A stretch of 64,000 bases of DNA from Planococcus sp. ISL-110 (GCF_018613575.1 NZ_JAGGPX010000015.1:1-64000); one strand, 5' to 3'. Positions 1-12,525 are shown, counted from the stretch's first letter. Numbers and translations are program-made. The notes: generated by a model not told the origin, from the sequence alone.

Positions 1-152
1 TATCGCCGTCCGAAGACGCACGATTCGCTTTGATCTGCATAACGCTGATCAGTAAGTTGTGCGCGGACCGCGTTCAACGGCCGTTGCTGTTTGTTGACGT
101 TTTGCTGTTCAGTTTTCAAGGTTCAGTTTGTTTGCCGCGCTCATTGGCGACT
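1..152 (-). other. rRNA operon leader (5' part of rrn transcript)
   Basis: Read leftwards, this is the transcribed leader after a strong promoter at 158-186. It contains the TTGAAAACTGAACA-type motif (positions about 108-121 on the minus strand) that recurs around rRNA genes in Bacillales. It lies directly downstream of gyrA, where B. subtilis carries rrnO, so a 16S gene is expected just outside the left edge. The 16S itself is not in the window. Confidence 0.7.
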
Positions 153-157
153 TGATT

Positions 158-186
158 AATATACCATGCCGATATATGAGAGTCAA
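158..186 (-). promoter_or_regulatory. Strong sigma-A promoter of an rRNA operon
   Basis: On the minus strand, -35 TTGACT (181-186) and -10 TATATT (158-163) are separated by exactly 17 bp. A/T-rich sequence upstream (187-235) could act as an UP element, and a weaker TTGAAT/CATAAA pair could be a second promoter. Transcription would run off the left edge into rRNA. Confidence 0.75.
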
Positions 187-950
187 TAGTTTATGCAAAA
201 AACTTTGGTTTTATTCAAAACTCTTTTTACTGTTAAACTCTCGCCACTTTACATGAGTAGGATGGCGAGATCATTCCACTCCCTGTCCTTCTTAATCCGA
301 CCGGAATTATTAATTGAATATGCAACATGCTTTCACGCAAGTTGAAGGCTTCTCAGCAAATCGAAGATGTCTGTATGGATTGCTTCTAGGCATTCGCCCA
401 ATACAATAAAATGAGAATAAGTGCAATCTTTCCGATCTTCTTATTGTGATGACCAGTGAAAATGCTGCAGATCCCATTTACGGTCTCTGCCTCTGGGAAA
501 ACTACTGACGCGTCTTTGATCGCATCGAACAAAACACAAGAACAACAGAACACCTACAATAAATCAAGCAAACAAAGTGGATGGCACCTGCTCATTTTGA
601 CTGTCCAGACTTTTGCTTCGCGCAACTCTATAGAAGTTACTTGATTTTCAGACGCTTTGTCTCCGCTTCTTTGTGCGGATGAACCATTAAGCATCTCAGT
701 TGTGGTTCCCACTAGCTCGGTCTTTGCGAAAAAGTTTTTTCACCGCAAGAGGAGTTGTCGCAGCCGTCTGCTGTGAAGAGCTCCATCTTCAAGACTCACA
801 AAGAAAATATCCTTGAAGAGTGCCAAAGATCCGCAGTCATCCGGCGGCCTAGGGATCACGGCTGCCACCTTGTAAAACCGGAACATTCGGATAAGCTAAA
901 AGGCTTTTTGAATCGGACAGTTCTGAATAAACTCACTGCTGAATTTTCCG
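187..950. other. Intergenic region between gyrA and the rrn promoter, no gene seen
   Basis: About 760 bp with no convincing coding sequence: the short open frames lack ribosome binding sites and family resemblance. Two small inverted repeats sit around 659-705 (TCCGC...GCGGA and GAACC...GGTTC) without a T-tract. Their function is unknown. Confidence 0.5.
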
Positions 951-953
951 CAT

Positions 954-984
954 AAAAAAACCCGCTGAATAAAATCAGCGGGTT
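954..984 (-). terminator. Rho-independent terminator of the gyrB-gyrA operon
   Basis: The arms CCCGCTGA (961-968) and TCAGCGGG (975-982) are followed on the minus strand by a run of seven T (954-960). It lies directly downstream of the gyrA stop. Confidence 0.9.
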
Positions 985-996
985 GGAAGTTTATTC

Positions 997-3564
997 TTAT
1001 TCTTCGTCTTCTTCTGGAGTTTCTTCTATATCATCAATCTTTTCATCCGTTACAACGTCTTCTGCTTCAACGCTATCTTCAATCAATGTTTTTTCGACAT
1101 CCTCTTCGATCTCTTCCAAATCTTCAGGGATATCAATATCTTTCTTGACTTTGGCCACGGTAGCGACAATCTCATCGTCACCCAATCGGATCAAACGAAC
1201 CCCTTGCGTACTTCTGCCTGTTGTTGAAATATCGTTGACGTCCATGCGGATCAAAATTCCGTTGACGGTGATCAGCATGATGTCTTCTGTACCATTAACA
1301 GTTCGCACTGCAACAAGCGGTCCATTTTTATCGGTGATCTGGCAGGTCTTGATTCCCATGCCGCCACGTGATTGAACACGGTACTCAGATTCTTTCGTCT
1401 GCTTGCCATATCCTTTTTCGGTGATGACCAGTACATTGTCGTTAGGATCCAAAATCTCCATACCGACTACTGCATCTCCTTCACGGAGGCGGATTCCCCG
1501 GACTCCGCTGGCTGTTCGGCCCATGCTGCGAATGTCTGTTTCAGGGAATCGGATCAACGCACCATTTTTTGTGCCGATGACCATTTCCTTGTTGCCGTCC
1601 GTCAGCTTGACTGAAATCAGTTCGTCTTCTTCGCGAAGGCTGATGGCAATCAAACCATTTTGGCGGATGTTGGCGTAATTCGTCACAGGCGTCCGTTTGC
1701 TGATGCCCTCGCGTGTTGTAAAGAAGAAGAAAGCATCTTCCTTAAATTCATTAACGCGTATAACGGCTGTGACTTTCTCTTCTTTGCTGATTTCCAGCAG
1801 ATTGACCAGCGGCAAGCCTTTGGCAGTGCGGCCGTACTCAGGAATCTGATAGCCTTTTTTGCGGTATACTTTCCCTTTGTTCGTGAAGAACAAAATAGTG
1901 TCATGGGTAGACGTATACAGTAAATGTTCAACGAAATCGTCTTCGTTAGTGCCCATTCCCTGCACTCCGCGTCCGCCACGTTTTTGGCTGCGGTACGTGT
2001 TCGCCGGCAAACGTTTAATGTAGCCGTTGTGAGTCAACGTCAATACAGATGCTTCCACTGGAATCAAATCTTCATCTTCAAACATTTCCGCTCCGCCGGT
2101 CGTAATTTCCGTTCTGCGTTTATCGCTGAAACGTTCTTTGATTTCAAGCATCTCTTCCTGGATGATTTCAAGAATGCGGTGTTCATTCGCCAGAATATCT
2201 CTGAGTTCTTCAATCAATTTCACCAGCGCTAGATACTCTTCCTCGATTTTATCCCGTTCCAATCCAGTCAAACGCTGCAGGCGCATATCTAAAATCGCTT
2301 GCGATTGGCGTTCAGTTAAATTGAAATCGGTCATCAAGCCGTTGCGTGCCTGTTCAGCAGTCTGTGAACCACGGATCAAGGCAATAATGGCATCGATATG
2401 ATCCAATGCAATACGGAGACCTTCCAGAATATGGGCGCGGTCTTCCGCTTTGGTCAATTCAAATTGTGTACGGCGGCGAATCACCACTTTTTGGTGCTCC
2501 AAGTAATGGAAAAGAATTTCTTTCAAGCCCAGAACTTTCGGATGGCCGTCTACCAGCGCCAGCATATTGATGCCGAAGCTCGTTTGCATCGCCGTTTGTT
2601 TGTATAAATTATTCAATAAGACACTTGCACTGGCATCTCTGCGAACTTCGATGACGATGCGCATGCCGTTGCGGTCAGATTCATCCCGCAGATCGGTGAT
2701 GCCGTCAATCCGCTTATCGCGCACGAGCTCGGCAATCTTCTCGATCAATCGGGCTTTGTTTACCTGATATGGAATTTCGTTGACGATGATGACTTCCTTG
2801 CCATTGGCCTTTGTTTCAATATCAACAACCGAACGGATCAAAACAGAGCCTTTCCCGGTTTCATAAGCACGGCGAATGCCGCTGCGGCCAAGAATGATGC
2901 CGCCGGTCGGGAAATCAGGGCCTGGAATAAATTCCATCAGCTCTTCGGTAGTGATGGCTGGATTGTCAGCCAATGCCAATACAGCGTCAATGGTTTCGCC
3001 TAAATGATGCGGCGGAATATTGGTCGCCATACCAACAGCAATACCAGAAGTTCCGTTTACCAATAAATTTGGGAAACGGCTCGGCAAAACAACCGGCTCT
3101 TTTTCCTGGCCATCATAGTTATCTCTATAGTCAATTGTATTTTTATTTAAGTCGCGCAGTAATTCCATGGAAATTTTCGACATTTTGGACTCAGTATAAC
3201 GCATCGCTGCAGCCGAATCTCCGTCAACAGACCCGAAATTTCCGTGTCCGTCTACCAGCATATAGCGGTAGCTGAAATCCTGTGCCATGCGGACCATGGT
3301 TTCATAAACAGCTGTGTCACCGTGAGGATGGTATTTACCAATAACGTCTCCAACGATACGCGCTGATTTTTTATAGGCCTTGTCTGAGGTAATCCCCAAA
3401 TCGTACATTGCATACAGAATACGGCGATGAACCGGTTTTAATCCGTCACGCACATCCGGCAAGGCACGGGATACGATTACGCTCATTGCATAATCCAAAA
3501 AAGAAGTTCGCATTTCCGTACTTATATTTATTTCTTCAACACCACTGCTAGGCCGTTCAGCCAT
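997..3564 (-). CDS. gyrA: DNA gyrase subunit A
   Basis: This is the breakage-reunion subunit of the A2B2 gyrase that introduces negative supercoils into the chromosome. The 855-residue protein has the N-terminal winged-helix/tower domain, with the catalytic Tyr123 in the motif AAMRYTE, and a C-terminal beta-pinwheel carrying the GyrA box QKRGGRG. A long acidic Glu/Asp-rich tail ends the protein. The quinolone-resistance region reads [10 protein letters not shown], with Thr at 84 where B. subtilis and E. coli (83) have Ser. The start is fixed by GAGAGGAGG 8 nt upstream. It lies 30 bp after gyrB and is surely cotranscribed; a terminator follows. Length and motifs leave no real alternative, including ParC, because the GyrA box is intact. 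Confidence 0.98.
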   Translation of the reverse strand: MAERPSSGVEEINISTEMRTSFLDYAMSVIVSRALPDVRDGLKPVHRRILYAMYDLGITSDKAYKKSARIVGDVIGKYHPHGDTAVYETMVRMAQDFSYRYMLVDGHGNFGSVDGDSAAAMRYTESKMSKISMELLRDLNKNTIDYRDNYDGQEKEPVVLPSRFPNLLVNGTSGIAVGMATNIPPHHLGETIDAVLALADNPAITTEELMEFIPGPDFPTGGIILGRSGIRRAYETGKGSVLIRSVVDIETKANGKEVIIVNEIPYQVNKARLIEKIAELVRDKRIDGITDLRDESDRNGMRIVIEVRRDASASVLLNNLYKQTAMQTSFGINMLALVDGHPKVLGLKEILFHYLEHQKVVIRRRTQFELTKAEDRAHILEGLRIALDHIDAIIALIRGSQTAEQARNGLMTDFNLTERQSQAILDMRLQRLTGLERDKIEEEYLALVKLIEELRDILANEHRILEIIQEEMLEIKERFSDKRRTEITTGGAEMFEDEDLIPVEASVLTLTHNGYIKRLPANTYRSQKRGGRGVQGMGTNEDDFVEHLLYTSTHDTILFFTNKGKVYRKKGYQIPEYGRTAKGLPLVNLLEISKEEKVTAVIRVNEFKEDAFFFFTTREGISKRTPVTNYANIRQNGLIAISLREEDELISVKLTDGNKEMVIGTKNGALIRFPETDIRSMGRTASGVRGIRLREGDAVVGMEILDPNDNVLVITEKGYGKQTKESEYRVQSRGGMGIKTCQITDKNGPLVAVRTVNGTEDIMLITVNGILIRMDVNDISTTGRSTQGVRLIRLGDDEIVATVAKVKKDIDIPEDLEEIEEDVEKTLIEDSVEAEDVVTDEKIDDIEETPEEDEE

Positions 3565-3594
3565 ACCCGCAGCCTCCTCTCAACTCTACATCAC

Positions 3595-5777
<2,183 letters not shown>

Positions 5778-5783
5778 GCATAT

Positions 5784-6896
5784 TCACTCCTTGACTGTCC
5801 CGTGGGAAACCTCAAAAAGACGTGCACTTTGGATTGTTTCGTGCTGGATGCCTTCAACACTTGTCGTTGTGACGAAGGTCTGCACAGATCCTTTGATTGT
5901 ATTCAATAAATGGGACTGTCTGTAGTCATCTAATTCAGAAAGCACATCATCAAGCAACAGTACCGGTGCTTCTCCGACTTCCTGTTTAATCAGCTCAATT
6001 TCAGCTAATTTTAACGACAGGGCCGTGGTCCGCTGTTGTCCTTGTGAACCATAAGTCTGAACATCGTAACCATTAACGAAAAATTGAAGTTCATCCCGGT
6101 GAGGGCCTACGAGCGTGACTCCCCGCTCAATTTCCCGTTTGCTCACCTCTGCCAGTTTCTGCTCTAAAAAAGACGCCATTTCTTCAGGCGTCCATTCAGG
6201 CTTTAAACCGCTGATCGGTTGATAGCGGATTTGAAGTTGTTCGAGCCCCCGGGAAATGCCGTGATGGATCGGTTCAGCCCATTTCTGCAAAAGCTCCATA
6301 AACTGGTACCGCTTGCGGATGATTTTAACAGCCGCTTCAATGAATTGTTCTGTATAGACATCAAACATGACATCATTGATCTTTTGTTTCCCATAATGTT
6401 GCTTTAATATGTGATTTCTTTGTTTGAGGAGTTTTTGATAAGTTACTAAATCATGCAGATACACTGGAGAAATCTGCCCAATCTCCATATCAATGAAACG
6501 CCTTCGCACCTGCGGACTCCCTTTGACAAGATGCAGATCTTCAGGCGCAAACATGACGACATTCAATTGGCCAATGTAATCACTCAGCCTACGCTGTTCC
6601 AAATGATTGACTTTTGCTTTTTTCCCTTTTTTTGACAAGGTGATTTCAAGAGGAAGTTTGCCGTATTTACGGAAAACTTCAGCTTTAATTTTACCATAAT
6701 CAGCTTCCCAGCGTACCAATTCCTTGTCATTGGAAGTACGATGCGATTTTGCCATGGATAAAACATAGAGCGATTCCATGATATTAGTTTTGCCTTGTGC
6801 ATTTTCTCCTATAAAGACGTTGATCTCTGGAGAAAAATCCAGTTCTAGCGATTCATAGTTCCTGTAATTGACAAGCTCAAGGCGGTCAATCCGCAT
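5784..6896 (-). CDS. recF: DNA replication and repair protein RecF
   Basis: An SMC-like ABC ATPase that helps RecO and RecR load RecA onto gapped DNA at stalled forks. The 370-residue protein shows Walker [10 protein letters not shown] at residues 30-38, the ABC signature in [18 protein letters not shown], and Walker B with the D-loop in [14 protein letters not shown] near residue 300. The start overlaps the end of yaaA by 11 bp, indicating translational coupling. The product length is that of the family. Confidence 0.97.
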   Translation of the reverse strand: MRIDRLELVNYRNYESLELDFSPEINVFIGENAQGKTNIMESLYVLSMAKSHRTSNDKELVRWEADYGKIKAEVFRKYGKLPLEITLSKKGKKAKVNHLEQRRLSDYIGQLNVVMFAPEDLHLVKGSPQVRRRFIDMEIGQISPVYLHDLVTYQKLLKQRNHILKQHYGKQKINDVMFDVYTEQFIEAAVKIIRKRYQFMELLQKWAEPIHHGISRGLEQLQIRYQPISGLKPEWTPEEMASFLEQKLAEVSKREIERGVTLVGPHRDELQFFVNGYDVQTYGSQGQQRTTALSLKLAEIELIKQEVGEAPVLLLDDVLSELDDYRQSHLLNTIKGSVQTFVTTTSVEGIQHETIQSARLFEVSHGTVKE

Positions 6897-7125
6897 CGAA
6901 GCTCATGCCTTCAGCGGTCACGATACGAAAATCTCCAAATCCTGGAATATTGACCAGATCATTTGAACGCAACTTCCGGCCTCTGCGGTTTTCAGCTTCA
7001 CCATTTACAAAAACTTCATGCTCACCTAAAAACCATTTAGCCATTCCGCCTGAACTTATTGTATCCGTCATTTTTAACAATTGTCCAAGTGTTATATATT
7101 CAGTCTCAATCCCGATTTCTCTCAA
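6886..7125 (-). CDS. yaaA: S4-domain RNA-binding protein YaaA
   Basis: A 79-residue S4-type RNA-binding protein with the family signature ITLGQLLKM...SGGMAKWFL...[12 protein letters not shown]. It occupies the conserved position between dnaN and recF. In B. subtilis, YaaA (RlbA) has been linked to 50S ribosome assembly. The start codon appears to be TTG, preceded by AAGGATGAG at good spacing; no in-frame ATG fits better. It overlaps recF by 11 bp. A terminator-like hairpin lies upstream, so expression may be partly uncoupled from dnaN. Confidence 0.9.
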   Translation of the reverse strand: MREIGIETEYITLGQLLKMTDTISSGGMAKWFLGEHEVFVNGEAENRRGRKLRSNDLVNIPGFGDFRIVTAEGMSFDAD

Positions 7126-7180
7126 AATGCACTCATCCTTCGATTCATAGTCTATCCCACTATTTTACCCTATTTTAGCT

Positions 7181-7213
7181 AAAAAGTAAAAAGGATAGCC
7201 TAGACGGCTATCC
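7181..7213 (-). terminator. Terminator/attenuator between dnaN and yaaA
   Basis: A perfect 8-bp stem GGATAGCC/GGCTATCC (7193-7200 and 7206-7213) is followed on the minus strand by a T-rich run (7181-7192). It would end most dnaA-dnaN transcripts before yaaA-recF-gyrBA. Confidence 0.8.
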
Positions 7214-7231
7214 TGAGGGTCTGTTTTAATT

Positions 7232-8368
7232 TTAATACGTTCGGACAGGAAGAATCAGCTGCAAAATCGAGTCATCAAGTGCCGATTTTAATATGAATGG
7301 ACGCATTGCCCCAGTAAACTGGATCACGACATCCTGTCCGTCGATTGCTTTTAGTGCATCCATCATGAATTTTGCGCTGAAAGAGATTTTTAGTTCTTCT
7401 CCTTCGATGCTATGTGCTTGCAACTGCTCTTCTACTTTACCAACTTCAGGTGAGTTAGAAGAAACCTCTACTTCATTGCCTGCATTTGCGGAGAAGCGTA
7501 CAACGTTATTTCGTTCTTCTCTCGCCAATAAGGATGCCCGATCAATCGCCTGAAGAAGAGAACGGCCATTTACGGTTACAGTTGTCTTATATTCTGCTGG
7601 TATTAGGCGGCTCGTGTCCGGATAGTTCCCTTCTAATAGACGAGAAAAGAAGAGAATATGCTTGGATTTGAATAATACCTGCTGGTTGGTCATGACGATT
7701 TCGACTGCTTCAGAAGTATCGTCGAGGATTTTATTCAATTCGGTCAAGCTTTTTCCAGGAATTACAACGCTGTATTCCCCTTCCGGCAAAGTTTCCAGCT
7801 TGGTTTTGCGGCGTGCCAAACGGTGGCTGTCGGTGGCTACGCAAACAAGCTCCCCATCTTTCACTTCCCAATGTACGCCTGTCAATACGGGACGTGTTTC
7901 AGAACTTGATACAGCAAAGACGGTTTCACGGTTGATGGTCTTTAACAGATCTGCTGGAATGGTAAATAAACGATCATCCTGGATATCAGGCAATTGTGGA
8001 TAATCCATTGCATCCAGGCCGATTAAGTGGAACTCGGATTTTCCTGAACGGATATGCGTCTGAAAATTTCCTGTGATTTCAATTTCAACTTCATTGGTCG
8101 GCAATTTACGAATGATTTCTCCAAACACTTTTGCTTGAAGAACAATGCTTCCTCCATCTGTTACTTGGATGATCTGTTCTCCATCTTCTTCTGCTGGAAT
8201 AAATGTTTGGATTGTGATATCTGAGTCACTGCCTGTCAATCTCATTCCATCTGAAGAAACATCCATTTTAATCCCGGTTAAAATCGGAATGGTGGTTTTT
8301 GAACTTACTGCTTTCATTACATCGTTTAATCCTTCAACTAATCGCTCACGTTTTATCTCGAATTTCAT
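7232..8368 (-). CDS. dnaN: DNA polymerase III beta sliding clamp
   Basis: This is the ring-shaped processivity factor that tethers DNA polymerase III to DNA and serves as a docking platform for repair proteins. The 378-residue protein has the three-fold repeated clamp fold of the family, starting MKFEIKRERLVEGLNDVMKA and ending in the typical ILPVRTY. It sits downstream of dnaA and is separated from it by the unwinding half of oriC. The ribosome binding site is a modest GAGGT before the ATG. A terminator follows the gene. Confidence 0.98.
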   Translation of the reverse strand: MKFEIKRERLVEGLNDVMKAVSSKTTIPILTGIKMDVSSDGMRLTGSDSDITIQTFIPAEEDGEQIIQVTDGGSIVLQAKVFGEIIRKLPTNEVEIEITGNFQTHIRSGKSEFHLIGLDAMDYPQLPDIQDDRLFTIPADLLKTINRETVFAVSSSETRPVLTGVHWEVKDGELVCVATDSHRLARRKTKLETLPEGEYSVVIPGKSLTELNKILDDTSEAVEIVMTNQQVLFKSKHILFFSRLLEGNYPDTSRLIPAEYKTTVTVNGRSLLQAIDRASLLAREERNNVVRFSANAGNEVEVSSNSPEVGKVEEQLQAHSIEGEELKISFSAKFMMDALKAIDGQDVVIQFTGAMRPFILKSALDDSILQLILPVRTY

Positions 8369-8400
8369 TCTTGAACCTCGCTTATATACATATTTTATTT

Positions 8401-8534
8401 AAAGGCTTTTAAAGTAATAGTAGTAGTAGGGGCTGTGAATATGTGGATAAGCCTTTTAAAGTCAATAAAAGCAGCTTATCCACATGTAGACAGCCTGTGC
8501 ATAAACTGCTTGCTGATTTATCGGGTTATCCACA
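8401..8534. other. oriC unwinding region between dnaA and dnaN: DnaA-trio plus DnaA boxes
   Basis: On the plus strand a run TAA-TAG-TAG-TAG-TAG occupies 8415-8429. Read 3' to 5' this is GAT GAT GAT GAT AAT, the DnaA-trio pattern of the basal unwinding element. A short GC-rich step and two abutting DnaA boxes follow: TGTGAATAT (8434-8442, degenerate) and TGTGGATAA (8442-8450). More boxes are TTATCCACA at 8476-8484 and 8526-8534 and TGTGCATAA at 8496-8504. A/T-rich sequence toward dnaN (8370-8414) is the expected site of melting. Confidence 0.88.
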
Positions 8535-8541
8535 GTCCTTT

Positions 8542-9885
8542 TTACTTGCCAAGCGCACTTTTGATGTCCTTGACGTCTTGCTGGAGCTGCTGATTCTCTT
8601 TTAGCATTTTAGAAATTTTATCATGTGCGTGAATTACGGTCGTATGGTCGCGTCCGCCGAATTCTTCACCAATTTTAGGCAAAGAAAAGTCGGTCATTTC
8701 ACGGGACAGGTACATAGCGACCTGGCGTGGATACGCAATGTCTTTGGTGCGGCGTTTTGTTTTAAAATCTTCTAATTTAACGTTGAACTGGTCGCCGACT
8801 GCGTTTTGGATGTCCAAAATCGTAATAACTTTCGGTTTCGAGTTCGGCATGATGTCTTTTAAGGCTTCTGCAGCCAATTCGGCGCTCATATCACGGTTGA
8901 TCAAAGAGGAATAAGCGACAACGCGTATCAATGCCCCTTCAAGTTCGCGGATATTCGAATCGATGGAATTGGCAATATAGGTCATGACATCATTTGGAAT
9001 ATCCAGTCCATCCGCTTTTGCTTTCTTGCGCAAAATAGCAATTCGGGTTTCCAGATCAGGCGGTGTAATATCCGTGATCAAGCCCCATTCAAAGCGGGAG
9101 CGGAGCCGATCTTCGAGTGTTGGGATCTCTTTTGGAGGCCGGTCACTTGAAATGATGATCTGCTTGGATTCTTCATGCAGCGTGTTGAATGTATGGAAGA
9201 ACTCTTCCTGTGTCTGTTCTTTGCCCGCTAAAAATTGGATATCATCAATCAGGAGAATATCGACACCCCTGTATTTGTCACGGAATTCCCCTGTTTTATT
9301 GTCACGGATCGAGTTGATGAATTCGTTTGTAAATTTCTCCGAAGACAAGTAAACCACTTTGGCGTTCGGATTGTGTTCGAGGACATAATGTCCGATTGCA
9401 TGCATTAAATGTGTCTTGCCAAGTCCTACTCCCCCATAGATAAACAGCGGGTTATAAGCTTTTGCTGGCGCTTCGGCCACGGCCAAAGAGGCGGCATGGG
9501 CGAAGCGGTTGCCTGAACCAATTACAAACGTATCGAAAGTGTATTTAGGATTCAGCATGCCAGGCAAAAACTCTTGCTGCTGGTCTTGTCCCGGTTTAAC
9601 GCGAGGCGCAGGGAGTTGAAAATCATCCATATCCTGATCTTTGGGCACAACAAATTTAATCATCATATCATCACCGGTGGAATCCGATAAAATTCCGGTA
9701 ATCAAGTGTACGTAATGGTTTTCCAACCAATCACGGGCAAATGAATTCGGCGCTGAAATAGTGACGGTATCATCCTGGTAGGATAAAAGCTTTGTCGATT
9801 TTAACCACGTTTCAAAACTTGGTTTGGAGATTTTGGTTTCAACTTGGGCTAAGACACTCGACCAAAGTTCGTCTAAGTGTTTCAA
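8542..9885 (-). CDS. dnaA: Chromosomal replication initiator protein DnaA
   Basis: The AAA+ initiator that binds DnaA boxes, melts oriC and recruits the replicative helicase. In the 447-residue protein, domain I starts [17 protein letters not shown] short linker follows, then the AAA+ domain III with Walker [10 protein letters not shown] near residue 155 and Walker [15 protein letters not shown]. Domain IV ends in the box-recognition signature [14 protein letters not shown]. The start codon is TTG, preceded by AAAGGAG 9 nt upstream; no upstream ATG fits. DnaA boxes on both flanks suggest autoregulation. Confidence 0.98.
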   Translation of the reverse strand: MKHLDELWSSVLAQVETKISKPSFETWLKSTKLLSYQDDTVTISAPNSFARDWLENHYVHLITGILSDSTGDDMMIKFVVPKDQDMDDFQLPAPRVKPGQDQQQEFLPGMLNPKYTFDTFVIGSGNRFAHAASLAVAEAPAKAYNPLFIYGGVGLGKTHLMHAIGHYVLEHNPNAKVVYLSSEKFTNEFINSIRDNKTGEFRDKYRGVDILLIDDIQFLAGKEQTQEEFFHTFNTLHEESKQIIISSDRPPKEIPTLEDRLRSRFEWGLITDITPPDLETRIAILRKKAKADGLDIPNDVMTYIANSIDSNIRELEGALIRVVAYSSLINRDMSAELAAEALKDIMPNSKPKVITILDIQNAVGDQFNVKLEDFKTKRRTKDIAYPRQVAMYLSREMTDFSLPKIGEEFGGRDHTTVIHAHDKISKMLKENQQLQQDVKDIKSALGK

Positions 9886-9945
9886 TAGCTCTTCTCCTTT
9901 ATATATAACTATATTTTAAAGTATATCATACACAAAATCACAGCT

Positions 9946-10242
9946 TGTGGATAACATTTGCAAACAAGGCGGTGAATAACTATCCACACCTTACCCACAA
10001 TTTGTGGATAACTTATTTGGGGTGAAAACTATTAACAAGTGAAAACAAGTTAATGTTACCAAAAAAGATGAGACAATACAAGAAGTTCTTTAAGTTATCC
10101 ACATATCTTTTTTTGCTCACATAATAACTATCCACAAGGGCTTTGTATGTTAAAAAACTGTAGATAAGGCATGTGGATAATTATTTTCAGGGAAAAAACA
10201 GTGCACAGGCCATCAAGGGATAAGTAATGGAACTGTGTATAA
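9946..10242. other. oriC DnaA-box array upstream of dnaA
   Basis: Perfect boxes (TGTGGATAA or TTATCCACA) lie at 9946-9954, 10003-10011, 10095-10103 and 10172-10180. One-mismatch boxes are at 9980-9988, 9991-9999, 10128-10136, 10159-10167 and 10234-10242. This matches the upstream box cluster of the bipartite Bacillus oriC. The nearest box to dnaA lies about 60 bp from its start and probably mediates autorepression. Confidence 0.9.
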
Positions 10243-10291
10243 CTTAAAGCAAGTGGAGGAACGAGATCCGGAAGGGTTTTGTAATAAGACA

Positions 10292-10321
10292 TTGACATTT
10301 AGACCCGTGAGCCTTTATAAT
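10292..10321 (+). promoter_or_regulatory. rpmH promoter
   Basis: The consensus -35 TTGACA (10292-10297) and -10 TATAAT (10316-10321) are separated by 18 bp, about 54 bp before the rpmH start. Confidence 0.8.
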
Positions 10322-10374
10322 AGTCGAGACTGTCTTTAGAAAATAGTTAACTCTTATTATAGGAGGTGTCACAT

Positions 10375-10512
10375 ATGACATTGCGCACATACCAACCAAA
10401 TACACGTAAGCACAGCAAAGTACACGGCTTCAGAGCACGTATGAGCACAAAAAACGGACGTAGAGTAATAGCTGCACGCCGTCGCAAAGGAAGAAAAGTA
10501 TTATCAGCTTAA
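10375..10512 (+). CDS. rpmH: 50S ribosomal protein L34
   Basis: A 45-residue, very basic ribosomal protein translating as [19 protein letters not shown] through ...[11 protein letters not shown], the family signature. The start ATG at 10375 has a near-perfect AGGAGGTG site 6 nt upstream. A TTG two codons later would give the more usual MRTYQPN start but has poorer spacing. It is the first gene rightward from oriC, with its own consensus promoter, and a terminator follows before rnpA. Confidence 0.96.
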   Translation: MTLRTYQPNTRKHSKVHGFRARMSTKNGRRVIAARRRKGRKVLSA

Positions 10513-10514
10513 GT

Positions 10515-10543
10515 CCACTGACCGCATCAGTGGTCTTTTTTTC
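10515..10543 (+). terminator. Terminator/attenuator between rpmH and rnpA
   Basis: The stem CCACTGA (10515-10521) and TCAGTGG (10527-10533) is followed by a T-rich tract. It probably reduces readthrough from the abundant rpmH transcript into rnpA. Confidence 0.85.
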
Positions 10544-10592
10544 TTTTCTGCTCGATTTTGGTGGAAATGTATTAAAATAAGCAGGTGAAAGA

Positions 10593-10934
10593 ATGAACAA
10601 GCATCAACGGATCAAGAAGAACAAAGAGTTCCAGCATGTCTTTAAAAAAGGAAAATCTTTTGCGAATCGGCAGTTTATCGTTTATGTATTTAAAAGTGAG
10701 CAGCCAGAATTTCGCCTGGGATTGTCCGTCAGCAAAAAAGTAGGGAATGCAGTCGTACGCAACCGCATCAAACGTTATATCCGGCAGACTTTCTTGGAAT
10801 TGAAAGATGATATATTGCCGAATGCGGACTACATTATTATCGCCCGACCACAGGCGGCCACATTGGATTTTCACGAAAGCAAGAAAAGTCTTGAACATGT
10901 ATTGAGGATTGCACGTGCCTTGCCTAAGAAGTAG
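10593..10934 (+). CDS. rnpA: Ribonuclease P protein component
   Basis: The basic protein subunit that helps the RNase P RNA cleave 5' leaders from pre-tRNAs. The 113-residue sequence carries the conserved RNR motif in [13 protein letters not shown] (about residues 54-66) and the F..V.K.G.SF start segment. It sits in the universal rpmH-rnpA-yidC order. The ribosome site AGCAGGTGAAAGA precedes the ATG. Confidence 0.97.
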   Translation: MNKHQRIKKNKEFQHVFKKGKSFANRQFIVYVFKSEQPEFRLGLSVSKKVGNAVVRNRIKRYIRQTFLELKDDILPNADYIIIARPQAATLDFHESKKSLEHVLRIARALPKK

Positions 10935-10995
10935 AAGGCTATGCAGAATAGATGTTATTATAGAAGTAATTGAAAATTAGTTTGGGGGAAGAAGG

Positions 10996-11775
10996 GTGAA
11001 TAAGAAATTAGTTTTGCTTATTTCACTGATTGCAGCAACATTGCTGCTTTCCGGCTGTACGGAGTTTGATCAGCCGATCAGTGACCAGAGTGAAGGGTTT
11101 TGGAATGAATTTATCGTTTGGCCATTGGTGTCAGCCATCACATACTTCAAAAATCTACTGGGAACTTACGGTTTCGGGATTATTGCTGTCACAATCATCA
11201 TCCGACTAGTGATGCTGCCATTGATGATCAAACAGACGAAAAGTTCAAAACGTATGCAGGAAGTGCAGCCTGAACTTGTTAAACTGAAAGAAAAGTACAA
11301 GTCAAAAGATGCTGTCACTCAACAGAAATACCAAAAAGAAATGATGGCCTTATTCCAGGAAAAAGGCGTCAACCCGATGGCGGGTTGTTTGCCCATTTTG
11401 ATTCAAATGCCGGTACTGATCGGGTTTTATCACGCAATCAGCCGCATGAACAGCACACCTGAAATCGATTTGGGTGCATTTCTTATTTTTCCGTTGGCAG
11501 AACCAAGCATCATTTTAGCGGTAATTGCCGGTTTGATGCAATTTGTCGTATTGCGGACCGGACCAGCAATGGATAATCCTCAAATGAAGATCATGATGTA
11601 TTTCATGCCGGTAATGATCATTGGATTCGGTATTGTTTTGCCTTCTGCATTGACGCTTTACTGGGTCATCGGAAATATCATTTCGCTTATCCAAAACCTG
11701 GTTATCTATCGTCCGTGGGAGAAAAAAGAAGTACAGCAGCCTGTTAAAACAAAAACAGGAGGGGTTAAAAAGTGA
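10996..11775 (+). CDS. yidC: Membrane protein insertase YidC (SpoIIIJ type)
   Basis: An insertase that places membrane proteins into the lipid bilayer with or without SecYEG. The 259-residue protein has a lipoprotein signal peptide with lipobox LLSGC (Cys21 would be lipidated). Five transmembrane segments follow, with the conserved cytoplasmic loop and the NPMAGCLPILIQMPVLIGFYHA segment near residue 128. The start codon is GTG behind GGGGGAAGAAGG. Its end overlaps the khpB start by 4 bp, as in B. subtilis spoIIIJ-jag. Confidence 0.96.
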   Translation: MNKKLVLLISLIAATLLLSGCTEFDQPISDQSEGFWNEFIVWPLVSAITYFKNLLGTYGFGIIAVTIIIRLVMLPLMIKQTKSSKRMQEVQPELVKLKEKYKSKDAVTQQKYQKEMMALFQEKGVNPMAGCLPILIQMPVLIGFYHAISRMNSTPEIDLGAFLIFPLAEPSIILAVIAGLMQFVVLRTGPAMDNPQMKIMMYFMPVMIIGFGIVLPSALTLYWVIGNIISLIQNLVIYRPWEKKEVQQPVKTKTGGVKK

Positions 11776-12521
11776 AACAGATTACGCAAACGGGTCTAAC
11801 TGTTGAAAGCGCGATATCTGAAGCATTAGAAAAACTCCAAGTTACACGTGAAGAAGTAAGCATCGAAGTCATCCAGGAAGAGAAAAAAGGTTTTTTCGGT
11901 TTCGGTGCCAAAAAAGCAGAAATCGAAGTTACCGTGATCGAGAAAACCACGCTTGCTGAAAAAGAGAAATCGGATGGTACAGCTGAAAAAGCTGTTGAAA
12001 TCCAAGAAACACCTAAAGTTTCGCCTGAAAAAGAGGGAGAAGAGGAAGAAGTTCCTGCTATCTCAAATGAACAGGCGATTCAAGAAACGAAAAACTATAT
12101 CCAATCGATCGCCAAAGGGATGAAAATCGAGGATTTAGCGATTACCCATGAGCATCGGGGCAAAAAAGTCAGCTTTTATTTGGAAAGTGAAAAAGTGGCT
12201 ATGTTGATCGGCAAACGGGGACAAACCTTGAACTCCCTTCAGCAATTGGCTCAACTTGTTGCCAACAAGTACTCAAACCAGTTCATGATCGTTCAACTGG
12301 ATGCTGAGAATTACCGGGAACGCCGTCAGGAGACGCTGGAGCAATTGGCGGATCGGATGGCTGATAAAGCAATTCGGACCGGTGGACGTGTTCAATTCGA
12401 ACCGATGCCGTCCTACGAACGAAAAGTCATCCACCAGGCATTATCAAGGCGTTTGGACATTGATACGTATTCGGAAGGGAAAGATCCCAACCGTTATCTC
12501 GTCATTGAACCGCATAAATGA
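11772..12521 (+). CDS. khpB: RNA-binding protein KhpB/Jag
   Basis: A 249-residue RNA-binding protein with an N-terminal Jag domain (VESAISEALEKLQV...KKGFFGFG), an acidic linker at about residues 60-95, a KH domain with the GKRG loop (LIGKRGQTLNSLQ), and a C-terminal R3H domain (YERKVIHQALS). KhpB pairs with KhpA and influences cell division and elongation in firmicutes. The GTG start overlaps the yidC stop as GTGA, so translation is coupled. A strong terminator follows. Confidence 0.93.
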   Translation: MKQITQTGLTVESAISEALEKLQVTREEVSIEVIQEEKKGFFGFGAKKAEIEVTVIEKTTLAEKEKSDGTAEKAVEIQETPKVSPEKEGEEEEVPAISNEQAIQETKNYIQSIAKGMKIEDLAITHEHRGKKVSFYLESEKVAMLIGKRGQTLNSLQQLAQLVANKYSNQFMIVQLDAENYRERRQETLEQLADRMADKAIRTGGRVQFEPMPSYERKVIHQALSRRLDIDTYSEGKDPNRYLVIEPHK

Positions 12522-12525
12522 GCTG

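Noticed and set aside
659-705. Small hairpins downstream of gyrA considered as a T-box or riboswitch
   Set aside because: No specifier, no conserved T-box core and no downstream gene on either strand.
6244-6257. Partial Noc-binding-site match in recF (CCCCCGGGAAAT)
   Set aside because: Three mismatches in the left half; only the mtlA site is a full match.
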